From IMG/VR virus record IMGVR_UViG_3300028008_000055, positions 1 through 34,642 of that record: a stretch of 34,642 nucleotides of DNA; one strand, given 5' to 3'. The notes below the pieces were generated by a model. That model did no database searches and was not told where the DNA came from. It saw only the letters and a list, made by a program, of their open reading frames with translations. This document shows, piece by piece, positions 19,600 to 29,237 of the stretch (position 1 is the first letter of the stretch; each line of letters opens with the position of its first letter). Position numbers and translations under genes: made by a program. The stretch is from a virus.

Positions 19600-20562
19600 T
19601 TAGCTCACGTCAGCGATAACGCCGTGTGCTGCTTCGTTGTCTACCTGTAGACCGAACTCTACAGAGATCAAGCGACGCTCGGCATGGCCGGTACGCGCTA
19701 GAGGCTTCTGTGAAGTAGGCTTGAGGTATGCTACTCGTGCGTAGTTAGGGTCGAGGACCAGAACGTCGCGTGAGCGGCTGAAGCGTGAAGGAACAATCTG
19801 TAGCTCACCGAAGTCTGAAATGTAGACGTCGATTGCAGCGTTCAGCTTGCTGTCTTCTGCTTCTTTGAAGCGTGTAGCGTTGCCTGTGAAGGCAGAGATA
19901 GTCTGCTTCTGTGAAGGGCCACAGATTACGACTGAAGGCTCAGCGCCCTGTGTCCAACAATCAGCGATAACGCTCTTGAGGAGAGTTTCAGTGATTGCTC
20001 GCTGTGTACCATCAGTTGCCGCTGCATCAACGTAGCCTGCATCGCCAGAACCTGAAGTAGTACCATCAGCACCACCAGTTCCACGATCAGCGTTAGTGCG
20101 GAGGAACGCAGGGAGGCCCGCAGATGAGCGAGCTGTGCCAGACGCACCGGCAGAACCTGCTACGTTGTCACAGAGCATAGACTCCATGTCACGCTTAAGC
20201 TCTTTCAGCTTGTAAGCGATCTGCTTGGCAGTAGTCTGTGCATCGCCTGCGCCGTTTACAGCGTTGGCAGTGTCAGACACTTCTACGACCTTGTCAGAGA
20301 TCTGCGTGTAGTTGCCCTGACGGACAGCGTTAGTTGGTGCATCGTTACCTGGAGCAGACTCGCCCTCGATTACACGGTTTGCAGTGCTAGCTGCTGCTAG
20401 AGACACTACACCCCACTCGAAGTAAGTGTTGTCCACGTTGCGACGGCCAATAGCAGACATCACAGGTGTGTCAGTTGGAGAGATAGAGATCATCGCGTCT
20501 TGCAGATCTTCTTTGATGGTTGAGACGTCATAGGTCTCGTTAGTGTTAGCTGTTACGCCCAT
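19600..20562 (-). CDS. Major capsid protein (SU10/DUF5309-like)
   Basis: This 320-residue protein forms the HK97-fold head shell. It shows MGVTANTNETYDVSTIKEDL, SISPTDTPVMSAIGRRN, then SDKVVEVSDTANAVNGAGDA, LKELKRDMESMLCDN and the C-terminal VLVLDPNYARVAYLKPTSQK, LARTGHAERRLISVEFGLQ. This matches the SU10/DUF5309-type capsid family. It is preceded by scaffold and portal genes and followed by a terminator. Confidence 0.9.
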   Translation of the reverse strand: MGVTANTNETYDVSTIKEDLQDAMISISPTDTPVMSAIGRRNVDNTYFEWGVVSLAAASTANRVIEGESAPGNDAPTNAVRQGNYTQISDKVVEVSDTANAVNGAGDAQTTAKQIAYKLKELKRDMESMLCDNVAGSAGASGTARSSAGLPAFLRTNADRGTGGADGTTSGSGDAGYVDAAATDGTQRAITETLLKSVIADCWTQGAEPSVVICGPSQKQTISAFTGNATRFKEAEDSKLNAAIDVYISDFGELQIVPSRFSRSRDVLVLDPNYARVAYLKPTSQKPLARTGHAERRLISVEFGLQVDNEAAHGVIADVS

Positions 20563-20581
20563 AATAGTTCACCTAAAGTAG

Positions 20582-21568
20582 TTAGCTTAATAAGAATTTG
20601 GCTACATCATCGATGCTGCCGGTCTTTTTCATCCGAGCTTGAGCGTTATGTCGTTGCTTGGCTGCGCCTGTTCTACCGGTTTTCTTAGTGCCTGGTTTGA
20701 CCATTGGTCGTGCGTTACTGGCTTTCTGCGTGGCCTTAGACTTACCCTCAACGAGTTGGTCATACTTCATAGCCTTTTGCAGTACCAGGATCGCCCGGTG
20801 GTCCATAACCTCAGATAGCTCTGACTCGGAATAACCGAGCTTGCTACCAAACTGTACTAAGTCTTCCTTGAGCTTAGATGCCGTTTTGGCGTCACTAAAC
20901 TCTGGTATCGCTTGCGCTAGCTTCTGCATCTCACCTTGGAGATAGTGCTGCTGTGCAATTTGCATCTGGTTATTCTGAGATTCCGTAACCTGCTGAATCT
21001 GATACTGCTGATTCTGATAGTTTTGGAGTGCCTCGTCATAAGATAGTTTCGCGTCCATGTAGCCTATAGGGTCGTTGTTAAACAGTTCCCTAGATGGTGG
21101 CACAGGGGCGCTAGCTAGCTGTCCAGATTGCGCTTGCTGCAACAATTGTGACAGTTGCTGCCGCTCATTTAAGAGAGCTTGGTATACACCTTCGGCTTCT
21201 TTCTTAGCTTCGGATGCTTCCTTCATTCCCTTTTGGATATAAGCTTGGCCACTGAAGGATTGCTTTAGGTCGTCTAGGGTTACTTCACGTTCCTCGCCAT
21301 CTACTTTGACGGTGTAAAGTTCCTGCTGACCGGCGTCTTCAGCCTCTTCTGCTTCATCCTCATCTTGATCATCAGACTCATCCGGGTCATCCCCATCATC
21401 AGCCGTATCATCAAGATCCTCTCCGTCCTCGTACTCATCTGCATCGTTAGACTCCGCTTCGGGTTGGTCTAGCAGATCTTCCTCGGTTGGATTTTCTTCA
21501 CCTTCATTGCCCATAATTAGGCTGTCTGCGACGGAGTCTATGCTGCCGTCCATATCAGTCGTATCCAC
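20582..21568 (-). CDS. Scaffold protein
   Basis: This 328-residue protein has an extremely acidic N-terminal third (EYEDGEDLDDTADDGDDPDE and similar). A short beta region (LYTVKVDGEEREVTLDDLKQ) follows, then a Gln/Glu-rich coiled-coil middle and a basic C-terminal end (ARPMVKPGTKKTGRTGAAKQ). That order is typical of phage head scaffolds, with the basic end binding capsid. GTG 21568 is chosen because AGGA lies just upstream. An ATG at 21553 would lose five residues. It lies between the portal and capsid genes. Confidence 0.8.
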   Translation of the reverse strand: MDTTDMDGSIDSVADSLIMGNEGEENPTEEDLLDQPEAESNDADEYEDGEDLDDTADDGDDPDESDDQDEDEAEEAEDAGQQELYTVKVDGEEREVTLDDLKQSFSGQAYIQKGMKEASEAKKEAEGVYQALLNERQQLSQLLQQAQSGQLASAPVPPSRELFNNDPIGYMDAKLSYDEALQNYQNQQYQIQQVTESQNNQMQIAQQHYLQGEMQKLAQAIPEFSDAKTASKLKEDLVQFGSKLGYSESELSEVMDHRAILVLQKAMKYDQLVEGKSKATQKASNARPMVKPGTKKTGRTGAAKQRHNAQARMKKTGSIDDVAKFLLS

Positions 21569-21585
21569 GGTCCTGATTCCTTTTG

Positions 21586-21816
21586 TTACTTACGTTTCTC
21601 GAAGATCTTCTCGTCCGTTATAGCGGATTGGAGTCGTCCCTCGATCTTGCTTAATGCACTCACTATGGAGTGCGCTTCTTCCCTGAGTTCTGAATCCGTC
21701 GATCCAGAGTTCAAGAAAATGTTGACCTGCTCGTCCCTCAGTTCGTCCATGACGGTCCTGAAGTTCTCATCTGCCAGTAAAGCCCTGGCTCGAGCAGCTC
21801 GCTGTTTGATATCCAA
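21586..21816 (-). CDS. Small helical protein between portal and scaffold
   Basis: This 76-residue helical protein, from TTG 21816 after the portal stop (TAATTG), begins MDIKQRAARARALLADENFR and continues TVMDELRDEQVNIFLNSGST and IVSALSKIEGRLQSAI. Similar small helical proteins commonly sit between portal and scaffold genes in podoviruses, with unknown roles. GAGGTG lies five bases before the TTG. It may aid portal or head assembly. Confidence 0.6.
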   Translation of the reverse strand: MDIKQRAARARALLADENFRTVMDELRDEQVNIFLNSGSTDSELREEAHSIVSALSKIEGRLQSAITDEKIFEKRK

Positions 21817-23877
21817 TTATACACCTCTTGGAGCGCGTTGGAGCGCCCTGAGCTTCTCTGTTTCGACACTGGTCTCATACTTGCCGTATATCTCAGCGGT
21901 CTTGAGCATGAGGTCTTGGTCCATCTTATCACGCTCCAGGTCATCCTTAGCAGCGGCTTTTGCCATCTCCATCTGCATCTTAGCGGAGTCAGACGCAGCC
22001 TTAGCCTGAGCCTTCATCTGCTCAGCCTGTAGATAAGCTTGGTTTGGATCTACCTGCTCCTGTGCCGCTGCTGCCTGAGCCTCTGACGCCATCTGCTGTA
22101 GAGCCGCCTCAGTCTGTGGGTCCATAGGAGCAAAGTAGCGGTCAGTGTTACGAACGCCAGACATAGAAAGGATGTCGCCCAGAGAGTTGCGGATCTGCGT
22201 CATTGTGACCAATCCGTTCTGCGGACCATAGGTCTGGTACATCTGGATCTGCATCTGTAGAGCTTGGTTGAGCGCAGCGATCTTGGTCTCATCCTTGCCG
22301 GTGCCCAGACCGACGTTGATAGAGACGTCCATTGCTGAGTTCCACACCCGAGGATCAACCGGGATGAACCTGCCATTGAGGCGCATCATCTCTTCGTCGG
22401 TTGTGTTCTTAATCATGAGGTCTAGCATGAGCTTGAACATCTGACGCATGCCACCCTCTGCGAAGTTCCTAGCAATAACCTCTACCTGCCCGGCACCTGC
22501 CTGCATAGTATTCGCTACTGCCGTCGCTGTCGCGTTCTGAAGAGCGTCTGGGTCTAGGCCTAGTGATGCCCTAGATACGCCGGTCTTCTGCTCTGTCTGC
22601 TCGTCCATGTACTGCATAGCGGGCAGGGTGCTACCTGCAATGAAGGGCACCGAGAGGTCTTGTATAGCGCCCATCTGCTTAACCCGGACAATTGCACCAA
22701 TCTCGTTATTGAGCACGTCGTCCATGTTAGTCAGGTCTTCTACTACCTGCTGTCGTGGCTGATTAGTCAGGGCCACGTTGTCTAGCATGCCACGGAGCAT
22801 TGACGTAGATGCGTCTTGGTCGTTCATGATCAGGTCAGCGATAGAGCGGCCATAGAATGCGTGAGGCTCTGGGTCGCACTCGAACACAGCGAAAGGCACG
22901 TTGTCGCAAGGCATGAGGTCTAGCAGCTTGTAGCCGTTACCGCCCATTGTAAACTTGTGCAGCAGAGGGACGCCCGTACCGTCCACATCAACGCGCATGT
23001 AGGCCTCAGTGATAAGGACCACCTTCATTGATGGGTCGTTATAGTCTTCCTCTGCTCGGTCGCGTGAGTAGCCTCGACGTGCGAAGTCTTCCTCGTCTAC
23101 TAGGCTGTCAGTCTCTGATATCCCTGACAGCTCTGAGATCTCGTCAAAGTCAAAGCCCATAGCAACAACATCTGCCACACGCATCTCTGTGCGGTGAGCC
23201 ACCACATAGGCGTCTTCAATGCTGCGAGCGTTACGGTCCACAAAGAACTCTTCGGGAGGGACAGACTCAACACAGAGCTTACCGTCGTCGTGGGTCTTGA
23301 TGATCTTGATGTCGTGCTTGCGGGTCTGCACCTGCATGCCCATCTGATCCATCTCAACCTCAATAACCTCTGAGTGCTCGATGACCTCGATGTCGTCCTC
23401 GTTAACAATGAGAGCGAACTCTTCGTCGTTGAGATTAGTGAACGTGTAGGTCTTGCCTGTTTGGTACTCTTCCCAGTAGATCTTAGCAATGCCATTCTTT
23501 TTGACTAGGGCATCGTGGAACACGTCAGAGAGAACCTTGTAGCCGTTGATCTCACCAAACTTCCAGTGCATGTAGGACGTCGCTTGCTCTGCGCCTTGGG
23601 TGTCTTCTGGTCCACGAGGCACGAACTCGACCGGGCGCTCAGTAGACAGGAATATACGCATGAGGCTAGGCTTGATGCCACGGATAGCGTCACGGACCTT
23701 TGTAGCGACTACTCGTGAGCGGCCATCCTCAAAGCCAAGGTCTGTCTCGCCATCGAAGTAGCGTTGAGCCTTAATGCGATCTGGTGCTATCTCTGACTCA
23801 ACAAAGTCCACCGCATCAGTTATGGCGCTCGCTACAATGCTTTCGATTTCGTCATCTGTGAGTTGCTTTGGCTTCAT
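21817..23877 (-). CDS. Portal protein
   Basis: This 686-residue protein forms the dodecameric channel at the head vertex through which DNA enters and leaves. It matches P22-like/SU10-like portals: RYFDGETDLGFEDGRSRVVA, VRDAIRGIKPSLMRIFLSTE, VEFVPRGPEDTQGAEQATSY, then MEVESEVIEVEMD-like acidic strands and VPPEEFFVDRNARSIEDAYV. The later part has the stem-like PFAVFECDPEPHAFYGRSIA and a long helical C-terminus (AEQMKAQAKAASDSAKMQME). It is next to scaffold and ejection genes. Confidence 0.9.
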   Translation of the reverse strand: MKPKQLTDDEIESIVASAITDAVDFVESEIAPDRIKAQRYFDGETDLGFEDGRSRVVATKVRDAIRGIKPSLMRIFLSTERPVEFVPRGPEDTQGAEQATSYMHWKFGEINGYKVLSDVFHDALVKKNGIAKIYWEEYQTGKTYTFTNLNDEEFALIVNEDDIEVIEHSEVIEVEMDQMGMQVQTRKHDIKIIKTHDDGKLCVESVPPEEFFVDRNARSIEDAYVVAHRTEMRVADVVAMGFDFDEISELSGISETDSLVDEEDFARRGYSRDRAEEDYNDPSMKVVLITEAYMRVDVDGTGVPLLHKFTMGGNGYKLLDLMPCDNVPFAVFECDPEPHAFYGRSIADLIMNDQDASTSMLRGMLDNVALTNQPRQQVVEDLTNMDDVLNNEIGAIVRVKQMGAIQDLSVPFIAGSTLPAMQYMDEQTEQKTGVSRASLGLDPDALQNATATAVANTMQAGAGQVEVIARNFAEGGMRQMFKLMLDLMIKNTTDEEMMRLNGRFIPVDPRVWNSAMDVSINVGLGTGKDETKIAALNQALQMQIQMYQTYGPQNGLVTMTQIRNSLGDILSMSGVRNTDRYFAPMDPQTEAALQQMASEAQAAAAQEQVDPNQAYLQAEQMKAQAKAASDSAKMQMEMAKAAAKDDLERDKMDQDLMLKTAEIYGKYETSVETEKLRALQRAPRGV

Positions 23878-23886
23878 CGAATAGTC

Positions 23887-26163
23887 CTATTGTCTAATTT
23901 CGCCGAATTCTTCGGTGATAGCTGAAGGCGCTGCGCCTATTGTACCGTAAGCGCGAGCAATCTCGATGGCCTCTGCTTCGGATAATTTTTTAGTGTTTTG
24001 ATATTTCCTAATCAAACCAATAATTCGTCTTGCCTCAGCTCCCCTAGTGTTGATCAAAGACCTAGCTATATCAGCAAACACTTGGTTAAGCTCTTCTTGA
24101 GCCATATTTTCAGTTTGGCCGGTAAGGTTCTGCACTACTTTTCTAGCAGAGCCAGGTATATCACCAGTAGCTAATGACTGTATTACGCCAGGCTGTGAGG
24201 CTTGTTCTACTTGGCGCTGTAGTGCTTGTCTTGGGGCTGTTGCGCTTCCCCTGGCAACGGTTCCTTCGATGCCGATAACCTCAATGCCTCTGTCTAGCTC
24301 TTGCATAAGCTTATCAACCTCGGATTTAGGGAGGATTAGCTTGAGCTTGCTCTGAGAGTCTCTACTGCTTAGCAGGCTTACCGCTTGCTTAACTTCTTGT
24401 AAATCAGCGTCTGGGTTGGCTATCGTTGCTCGCGCCCTAGATATTGTTTCATCTATGTTGGTGCGAACCATTCTTGCTAAAGATTCTTTAATCTGCGCCC
24501 TAGCTCCTGTGTTAGCAGACGCTAATAGCTGTGTAATATCCTCGACAGTAGTGCCTTTTCCAAAAAACTGAGTTCCTAGCCTTATCGCCTGCCTTTCTTG
24601 AATTGTATCCATTCCAAGATTTACAGCAGCCCTATAACCAGGCACAGCATTTTCAATAGCATTGTTTAATTGACGGTAAAGAAGGCTAGCTGCCGTTCCT
24701 TCATCCTTCAATACACCAGTTAATGGGTCTTTGCTGTCTTCTGCTATATTACCCAAGGCTCTTTTTATGTAATCTAGCTGCATCACATTAGGCAATTCTC
24801 CAATCGAAACAGTTCCGTCATCGTTCAAAACAAAGTTAATTTGTCTAGACTGAGGAATATTCAGATCAGCAGCCATCATCTCATTAGCACGAATTAATGC
24901 TTGGTTTTTTATTCTTGGGCTAATTCTGTCTAAAACACCTAAGACTTCCTCGCCAGAAGCGCCAGTTGCGTAGCTTATAGGCTTCTCATAGGCTTTACGG
25001 TAGGCGGCCTCTCTAGCATCTTTAGTTCTTGCTCCCGCCTCTTCTACGATTGTTCTCACGCCTAGGCCTCTTGTGCCTAGCGTCTCATCAAGAGTTGACT
25101 CCATTGATTCTCGGCTTTGCTGCCTCATCCCTGGTAATGCTCTTTGTAGCTCTGCTAATGCAGCGCCACCTTGAGCAGCAGAGGCATCAAGTAATACCGC
25201 TGTAGCGGGTCCTGCGGAGGCGAGAGTAAATTCTTCGCCAAGGTCTCTAATCCTTCTCTGAGCACCCGCAAGGTCTCCACCTGCAATAATGGTGGACCTA
25301 ACAATGCCTGCCGCCGTTTCTGAGATACCTAGCTCTTTAGCTAGCTCTGGTAGGCCTATGTTCTGAAGGTTTCGCATTGCTACGGACTCGATAGCACCTT
25401 GCACGGTGCCTCCGAAAGTTCCTGTAGCAGCTCCTAGCATGCCTCCAGATATAGCCCTTTGTTTTCTTTGCTCAGAGGTTTCTCCTTCACCGTAACCAGA
25501 GATAGTTCCTTCTACACCGCCTAACAATGCGCCCTGCAATACTCTCTCGCCAGTTCTAAGAAGTGGTGTTCTAGCTCTTGCAGGTAAAGCATACATTCCT
25601 GCGCCTGTTCCTAGTATCCCGCTAGTTGTTTGCAAAGCTATATCTGTAACAGGGGCAGCTCTCTGCATAGACTGCTGCATAGTCTTAGCTCTTGCTTCCG
25701 CTTCAGGGCTAATCATGCCTGCGGCCTCATCAAGATAGCTGCCGACAAACGGAATTCCTCGAGTAATAGAAGAGCCATAAGCAGCCATAGGATTCTGCTT
25801 AACAATATCCTCTGCCATTCTCTGCTGATACATTTCGCCAGGAAGCTCTCCTTGACGCATGCGAGCTAACTCTTCTAGGTCCGTAGTCGCATAAGCGCCA
25901 CTAACATAACCTTGCTGACCAGTAGGCGTAGAATAGAATTGACCCTCTTGTGGACCCGGCTCAAACTGAGTACCTAAAGGCATGCGAGGCTGTGCTGCAT
26001 AGCCACTAGCGGTTCTGCCTGTTTCACCAGTAGACTGTGCTACTCTTTCCTGCTGACGAAGTTGAACATAAGCTCTCTCCAATCTGGATTGCGCTTCCTG
26101 CTCCGATTCAGCATCTACGTTATAGTCTTTTCCGTCTGGGCCTGTAAGCTTAAAACTTGGCAT
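23887..26163 (-). CDS. Internal virion or DNA-ejection protein candidate
   Basis: This 758-residue protein begins MPSFKLTGPDGKDYNVDAES, followed by a Gln/Arg-rich coil. It has Gly/Ala-rich hydrophobic stretches (GILGTGAGMYALPA, GALLGGVEGTISGYG, GGMLGAATGTFGGTVQGAIE) that could insert in a membrane, then long helical parts. Large Gly-rich, helical proteins next to the portal are typical of ejected internal virion proteins of podoviruses. There is no recognised catalytic motif. The role is inferred from size, composition and location. Confidence 0.6.
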   Translation of the reverse strand: MPSFKLTGPDGKDYNVDAESEQEAQSRLERAYVQLRQQERVAQSTGETGRTASGYAAQPRMPLGTQFEPGPQEGQFYSTPTGQQGYVSGAYATTDLEELARMRQGELPGEMYQQRMAEDIVKQNPMAAYGSSITRGIPFVGSYLDEAAGMISPEAEARAKTMQQSMQRAAPVTDIALQTTSGILGTGAGMYALPARARTPLLRTGERVLQGALLGGVEGTISGYGEGETSEQRKQRAISGGMLGAATGTFGGTVQGAIESVAMRNLQNIGLPELAKELGISETAAGIVRSTIIAGGDLAGAQRRIRDLGEEFTLASAGPATAVLLDASAAQGGAALAELQRALPGMRQQSRESMESTLDETLGTRGLGVRTIVEEAGARTKDAREAAYRKAYEKPISYATGASGEEVLGVLDRISPRIKNQALIRANEMMAADLNIPQSRQINFVLNDDGTVSIGELPNVMQLDYIKRALGNIAEDSKDPLTGVLKDEGTAASLLYRQLNNAIENAVPGYRAAVNLGMDTIQERQAIRLGTQFFGKGTTVEDITQLLASANTGARAQIKESLARMVRTNIDETISRARATIANPDADLQEVKQAVSLLSSRDSQSKLKLILPKSEVDKLMQELDRGIEVIGIEGTVARGSATAPRQALQRQVEQASQPGVIQSLATGDIPGSARKVVQNLTGQTENMAQEELNQVFADIARSLINTRGAEARRIIGLIRKYQNTKKLSEAEAIEIARAYGTIGAAPSAITEEFGEIRQ

Positions 26164-26171
26164 AATTTTCC

Positions 26172-27395
26172 CTAGTTAGCAGGCGTAATAGCCGGGTCTA
26201 TATCGGTGATTGTGCTTCCAGAGCCTAGCTGCGGAGTCATATTAAAGAAGCCTGGAATAATGTTGTTTATTGCCGCCCTTCTCTCCGGGGAATACAAAGA
26301 CTGCGTCCTAAGCTTGCTCATCTCTTGCGCGTATTTCGTAGGAGTGATTTCCTGAGAATACAGCTTATTTATAAGATCTTGCTCTTTCCTGGCAATGTCT
26401 GCTTTGGCTTGGAACATCTCATTAGTTAAAGCTCTGCCTTGTGGTTTTTGAGTAAAGCTTGGCAGTGATGAAACATACTGCGCCATCTCTCTGTCAGATG
26501 TAGAGCCTGATCCGGTCTCTCGCATTGTTGGCGCGATTCTATTAATCATTGACTGAGCAGCAGACATTCTGCCGTCAGGGTCTGCCAGAAGATTAGATAA
26601 ATTAGGATAGTTTTGTCTTACATAAATATCGAACAAGCTTTGGTCTTGGCTGTTTTGAAGCTCAGTTATGGTGTTGATTTCATCAGCTAATCTAATTTGG
26701 GCGCTAGCTGCCGACTGCACTGTATCAACATTACCAACGGCTCCTTTAACAAGGTCACCAAAAATTGCTTCATCAAACCCTGGTGTTCCAGGCGCTTCGA
26801 ATATAGTTCTACTAGCGTTAGCTGATTGGAATTCACCAAAAGACATTGGTGTTTTTCCTGCCGCCCTTTCTTGTCGAACGTAATACTCATAATTCTGCTG
26901 AGCAGCAGGAGGCGCTTTAGGTGCTGCCAGTTTGCTCTTTAGATACTCAGCCATAATTGCAGCGGCCTGAGCAGGGTTGGCTTCAACCATATCGGCTAGC
27001 TCATCCTGCCCTTCTCTGCGAAGTTGCTCTGCCGTCTTGTTGGCTTGAGTTCCCATAAAGTCCATAGCACGACGCTGCTCGATGTTAGCCGCTGCCTGCT
27101 GCATAGCTACCTGGTTAGGGTTCATGGTCATGCCGCCGAAACCAATTACTAAACGATCAGCAAAGTTCGGGTCCTGAACACGGCTCTTAATGCCACCACC
27201 AATAGCACCAAGGATTCCCATAGCGCGACTGCCTAGAGTCTGAGGCGGCTGTGGAGGCGCAGGCTGATTAGCCATCTGATTAAGTCTGCCTAGATTGTCT
27301 GCCTGATTAAGCGCCGACATATCTGGCATAGGGGTCTGACCCATTGCTCCGGGTAGATTCGGCTGAAGCCTGTATTCATCTAATAAACCGGCCAT
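26172..27395 (-). CDS. Putative internal virion protein
   Basis: This 407-residue protein begins MAGLLDEYRLQPNLPGAMGQ, with Pro/Gln-rich linkers, a Gly-rich hydrophobic patch (GILGAIGGGIKS) and a helical C-terminus. It has no recognised domain. The Gly patch and helices recall an injected virion protein, and it is adjacent to the 758-aa gene and to the small Met/Gln-rich protein. A structural role is inferred only. Confidence 0.55.
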   Translation of the reverse strand: MAGLLDEYRLQPNLPGAMGQTPMPDMSALNQADNLGRLNQMANQPAPPQPPQTLGSRAMGILGAIGGGIKSRVQDPNFADRLVIGFGGMTMNPNQVAMQQAAANIEQRRAMDFMGTQANKTAEQLRREGQDELADMVEANPAQAAAIMAEYLKSKLAAPKAPPAAQQNYEYYVRQERAAGKTPMSFGEFQSANASRTIFEAPGTPGFDEAIFGDLVKGAVGNVDTVQSAASAQIRLADEINTITELQNSQDQSLFDIYVRQNYPNLSNLLADPDGRMSAAQSMINRIAPTMRETGSGSTSDREMAQYVSSLPSFTQKPQGRALTNEMFQAKADIARKEQDLINKLYSQEITPTKYAQEMSKLRTQSLYSPERRAAINNIIPGFFNMTPQLGSGSTITDIDPAITPAN

Positions 27396-27405
27396 AATTC
27401 TCTCT

Positions 27406-27717
27406 CTACTTGAATAGGTCTAGCAGACCCTTTGCCTGCTTCTTGGCTTTCTTGCCGATTGCACCAGGGGCCTCCATGATGCGAGCAGGCATAGCCATCA
27501 CGTTTTGCCCGGCGTACTTCATGCGATCACCAATGTCATCAGGGTTGAGGCCAGACATTACCATCTGCTGACGCCTCATCTCCTCGTCAGCCTCTGAGCG
27601 CATTGGCATATTCACCATAGGCTGCATGGGCTGATAGGGAGCCATTTGAGGGGGCAGGTACTGGCCTTGTGGCTGCATCTGCATCTGCTGAGATGTGACG
27701 TAGTCTGGATAGTTCAT
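27406..27717 (-). CDS. Small Met/Gln/Pro-rich virion protein
   Basis: This 103-residue protein has a strongly biased N-terminus, with many Met, Gln and Pro (YVTSQQMQMQPQGQYLPPQM), and a basic C-terminus (IGKKAKKQAKGLLDLFK). It is probably disordered at the N-terminus. The company of internal virion genes suggests a small structural linker or DNA-associated virion peptide. No known family. Confidence 0.5.
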   Translation of the reverse strand: MNYPDYVTSQQMQMQPQGQYLPPQMAPYQPMQPMVNMPMRSEADEEMRRQQMVMSGLNPDDIGDRMKYAGQNVMAMPARIMEAPGAIGKKAKKQAKGLLDLFK

Positions 27718-27721
27718 TTTA

Positions 27722-29227
27722 TCATCCTGCTACTTGAGCGCCTAACTGCAAATAGTCGAACAGTCCTGGCTGCTTGCTAGTGGTCTGAGTCTGAGCGTTA
27801 GTCTGAGAGCCACCGAACGCGCCTAGCTGAGTCTGTAGAGCTTGCTGAGGTGCGTTTGTGTATCCTGCGTACTGTGCTCTACCTGCGTCTATCAGAGCCT
27901 GATTAGCTGCCTGCTGCTGTAGACCTGCCTGAGCAATGTCTTGCTGTACGTTGCGAACCATTCCGAACCCGAGGTTGCCGATGTTAGCTAGTTGACCTGC
28001 CGCCTGTAGACGCTGACCACCTGCCTGTAATCCTGCTGCTTGGTTAGCTGTCTGAGCCTGCATCATTGCCGCTTGGTTAGCCAGAGCTGCTTGGTTGCTA
28101 GCATTTGCACCGAACTGCGAAGCTTGGTTTGCTGCTGCTGCGTTCTGTAATGCTGCTACGTTCTGTGCTTGAGCGCCAAACTGAGCTGCTTGGTTTTGAG
28201 CCGCAACATTAGAGAGGTTGGTTTGTGTTCCTAGTTGAGCGTTCTGTAAGTTTGTTTGAGTGCCTAGCTGAGCGTTTTGCAGTCCGGCAACATTCTGAGC
28301 CTGCGCTCCAAACTGAGCAGCCTGATTAGCCGCTGTCATATTAGCAAGATTAGCTTGAGTGCCTAATTGTGCATTTTGTAGGCCTGCAACATTCTGCGCT
28401 TGGGCACCGAATTGAGAAGCCTGATTAGCCGCCGCCTGATTAGCCATCTGCGCTTGCTGACCAAGGTTCGCAGTTGTAGTCGCTGCCTGTAAGCCTGTAG
28501 CTTGATTAGCAAGTCCTGCCTGCATGCGTGTAGCGATGTCCTGCTGCGCTGCCTGCTGAGCCTGAGTGAAACCTGCTTGACGCAATCCTGCCGCTGTACG
28601 AGCTGCCTGCTCTGCAAATGCACGATTAGTCTCTGCCTCTGCAATACCCTGGCGTGAACCACCGAATGCGCCTGCCGCCTGAGCTTGCGCTCCAGTGACG
28701 TTCTGCTGCATCAATCTTTGACGCTCTAGGTCAGATAGAGACTGCTGTACTACCTGGCTCTCGTAAGGATTAAAGTAAGGGTCTAGGCTAGTGCCTGCAA
28801 GTTGCCCTGCCTGCACTCTTTCCGCTGTAACAGGACCCACCCCGGCGATACGCTCTGCGTCATATCCCTGTGCCGCCGCTCTCTCCGCTGCTGCTCTTTC
28901 GGCTGTATAACCTTGGGCTGTCGCTCTCTCTGCTGCTGCTCTCTCTGCTGCCGCTTGCTGCGCTGTGTAGCCTTGAGCTGCTGCTTCTCGAGCTGTGTAA
29001 CCCTGAGATCCTGCTTGAGCTGCTTGGATGTTTATAGGAGTGATACCCATGCCCGCAGCAGTTCCTGTGGCAGCCTGACCCAAAGTATTAGCTATTGTCT
29101 GAGCAGCATTACCATCAACAATCGGATTGCGAGTAGTAGCACCGCTAAAGGTGTTAAATTGCTGAGGTTGGTTAGCCTGAGCCATATTAGGCCGAGGAGT
29201 CATTGTGTTGCTAGCCGGACCCGCCAT
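27722..29227 (-). CDS. Ala/Gln-rich repeat virion protein
   Basis: From ATG 29227 it has 501 residues, dominated by repeats. The N-terminal part has AQGYTAERAAAERAAA-like units in tandem, and the middle has copies of QAAQFGAQAQNVAGLQNAQL, with degenerate forms. It is almost wholly helical. ATG 29227 has AGGAG seven bases upstream. A start at 29308 would overlap the upstream gene by 71 bases. Extended helical Ala/Gln-rich proteins suit DNA-ejection or tube-forming roles. That role is inference. Confidence 0.6.
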   Translation of the reverse strand: MAGPASNTMTPRPNMAQANQPQQFNTFSGATTRNPIVDGNAAQTIANTLGQAATGTAAGMGITPINIQAAQAGSQGYTAREAAAQGYTAQQAAAERAAAERATAQGYTAERAAAERAAAQGYDAERIAGVGPVTAERVQAGQLAGTSLDPYFNPYESQVVQQSLSDLERQRLMQQNVTGAQAQAAGAFGGSRQGIAEAETNRAFAEQAARTAAGLRQAGFTQAQQAAQQDIATRMQAGLANQATGLQAATTTANLGQQAQMANQAAANQASQFGAQAQNVAGLQNAQLGTQANLANMTAANQAAQFGAQAQNVAGLQNAQLGTQTNLQNAQLGTQTNLSNVAAQNQAAQFGAQAQNVAALQNAAAANQASQFGANASNQAALANQAAMMQAQTANQAAGLQAGGQRLQAAGQLANIGNLGFGMVRNVQQDIAQAGLQQQAANQALIDAGRAQYAGYTNAPQQALQTQLGAFGGSQTNAQTQTTSKQPGLFDYLQLGAQVAG

Positions 29228-29237
29228 AGTGGTGCTC

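Noticed and set aside
23100-23495. A 131-codon minus-strand frame
   Set aside because: It lies inside the portal gene in another frame, with Ser/Arg/Thr bias typical of a shadow frame.
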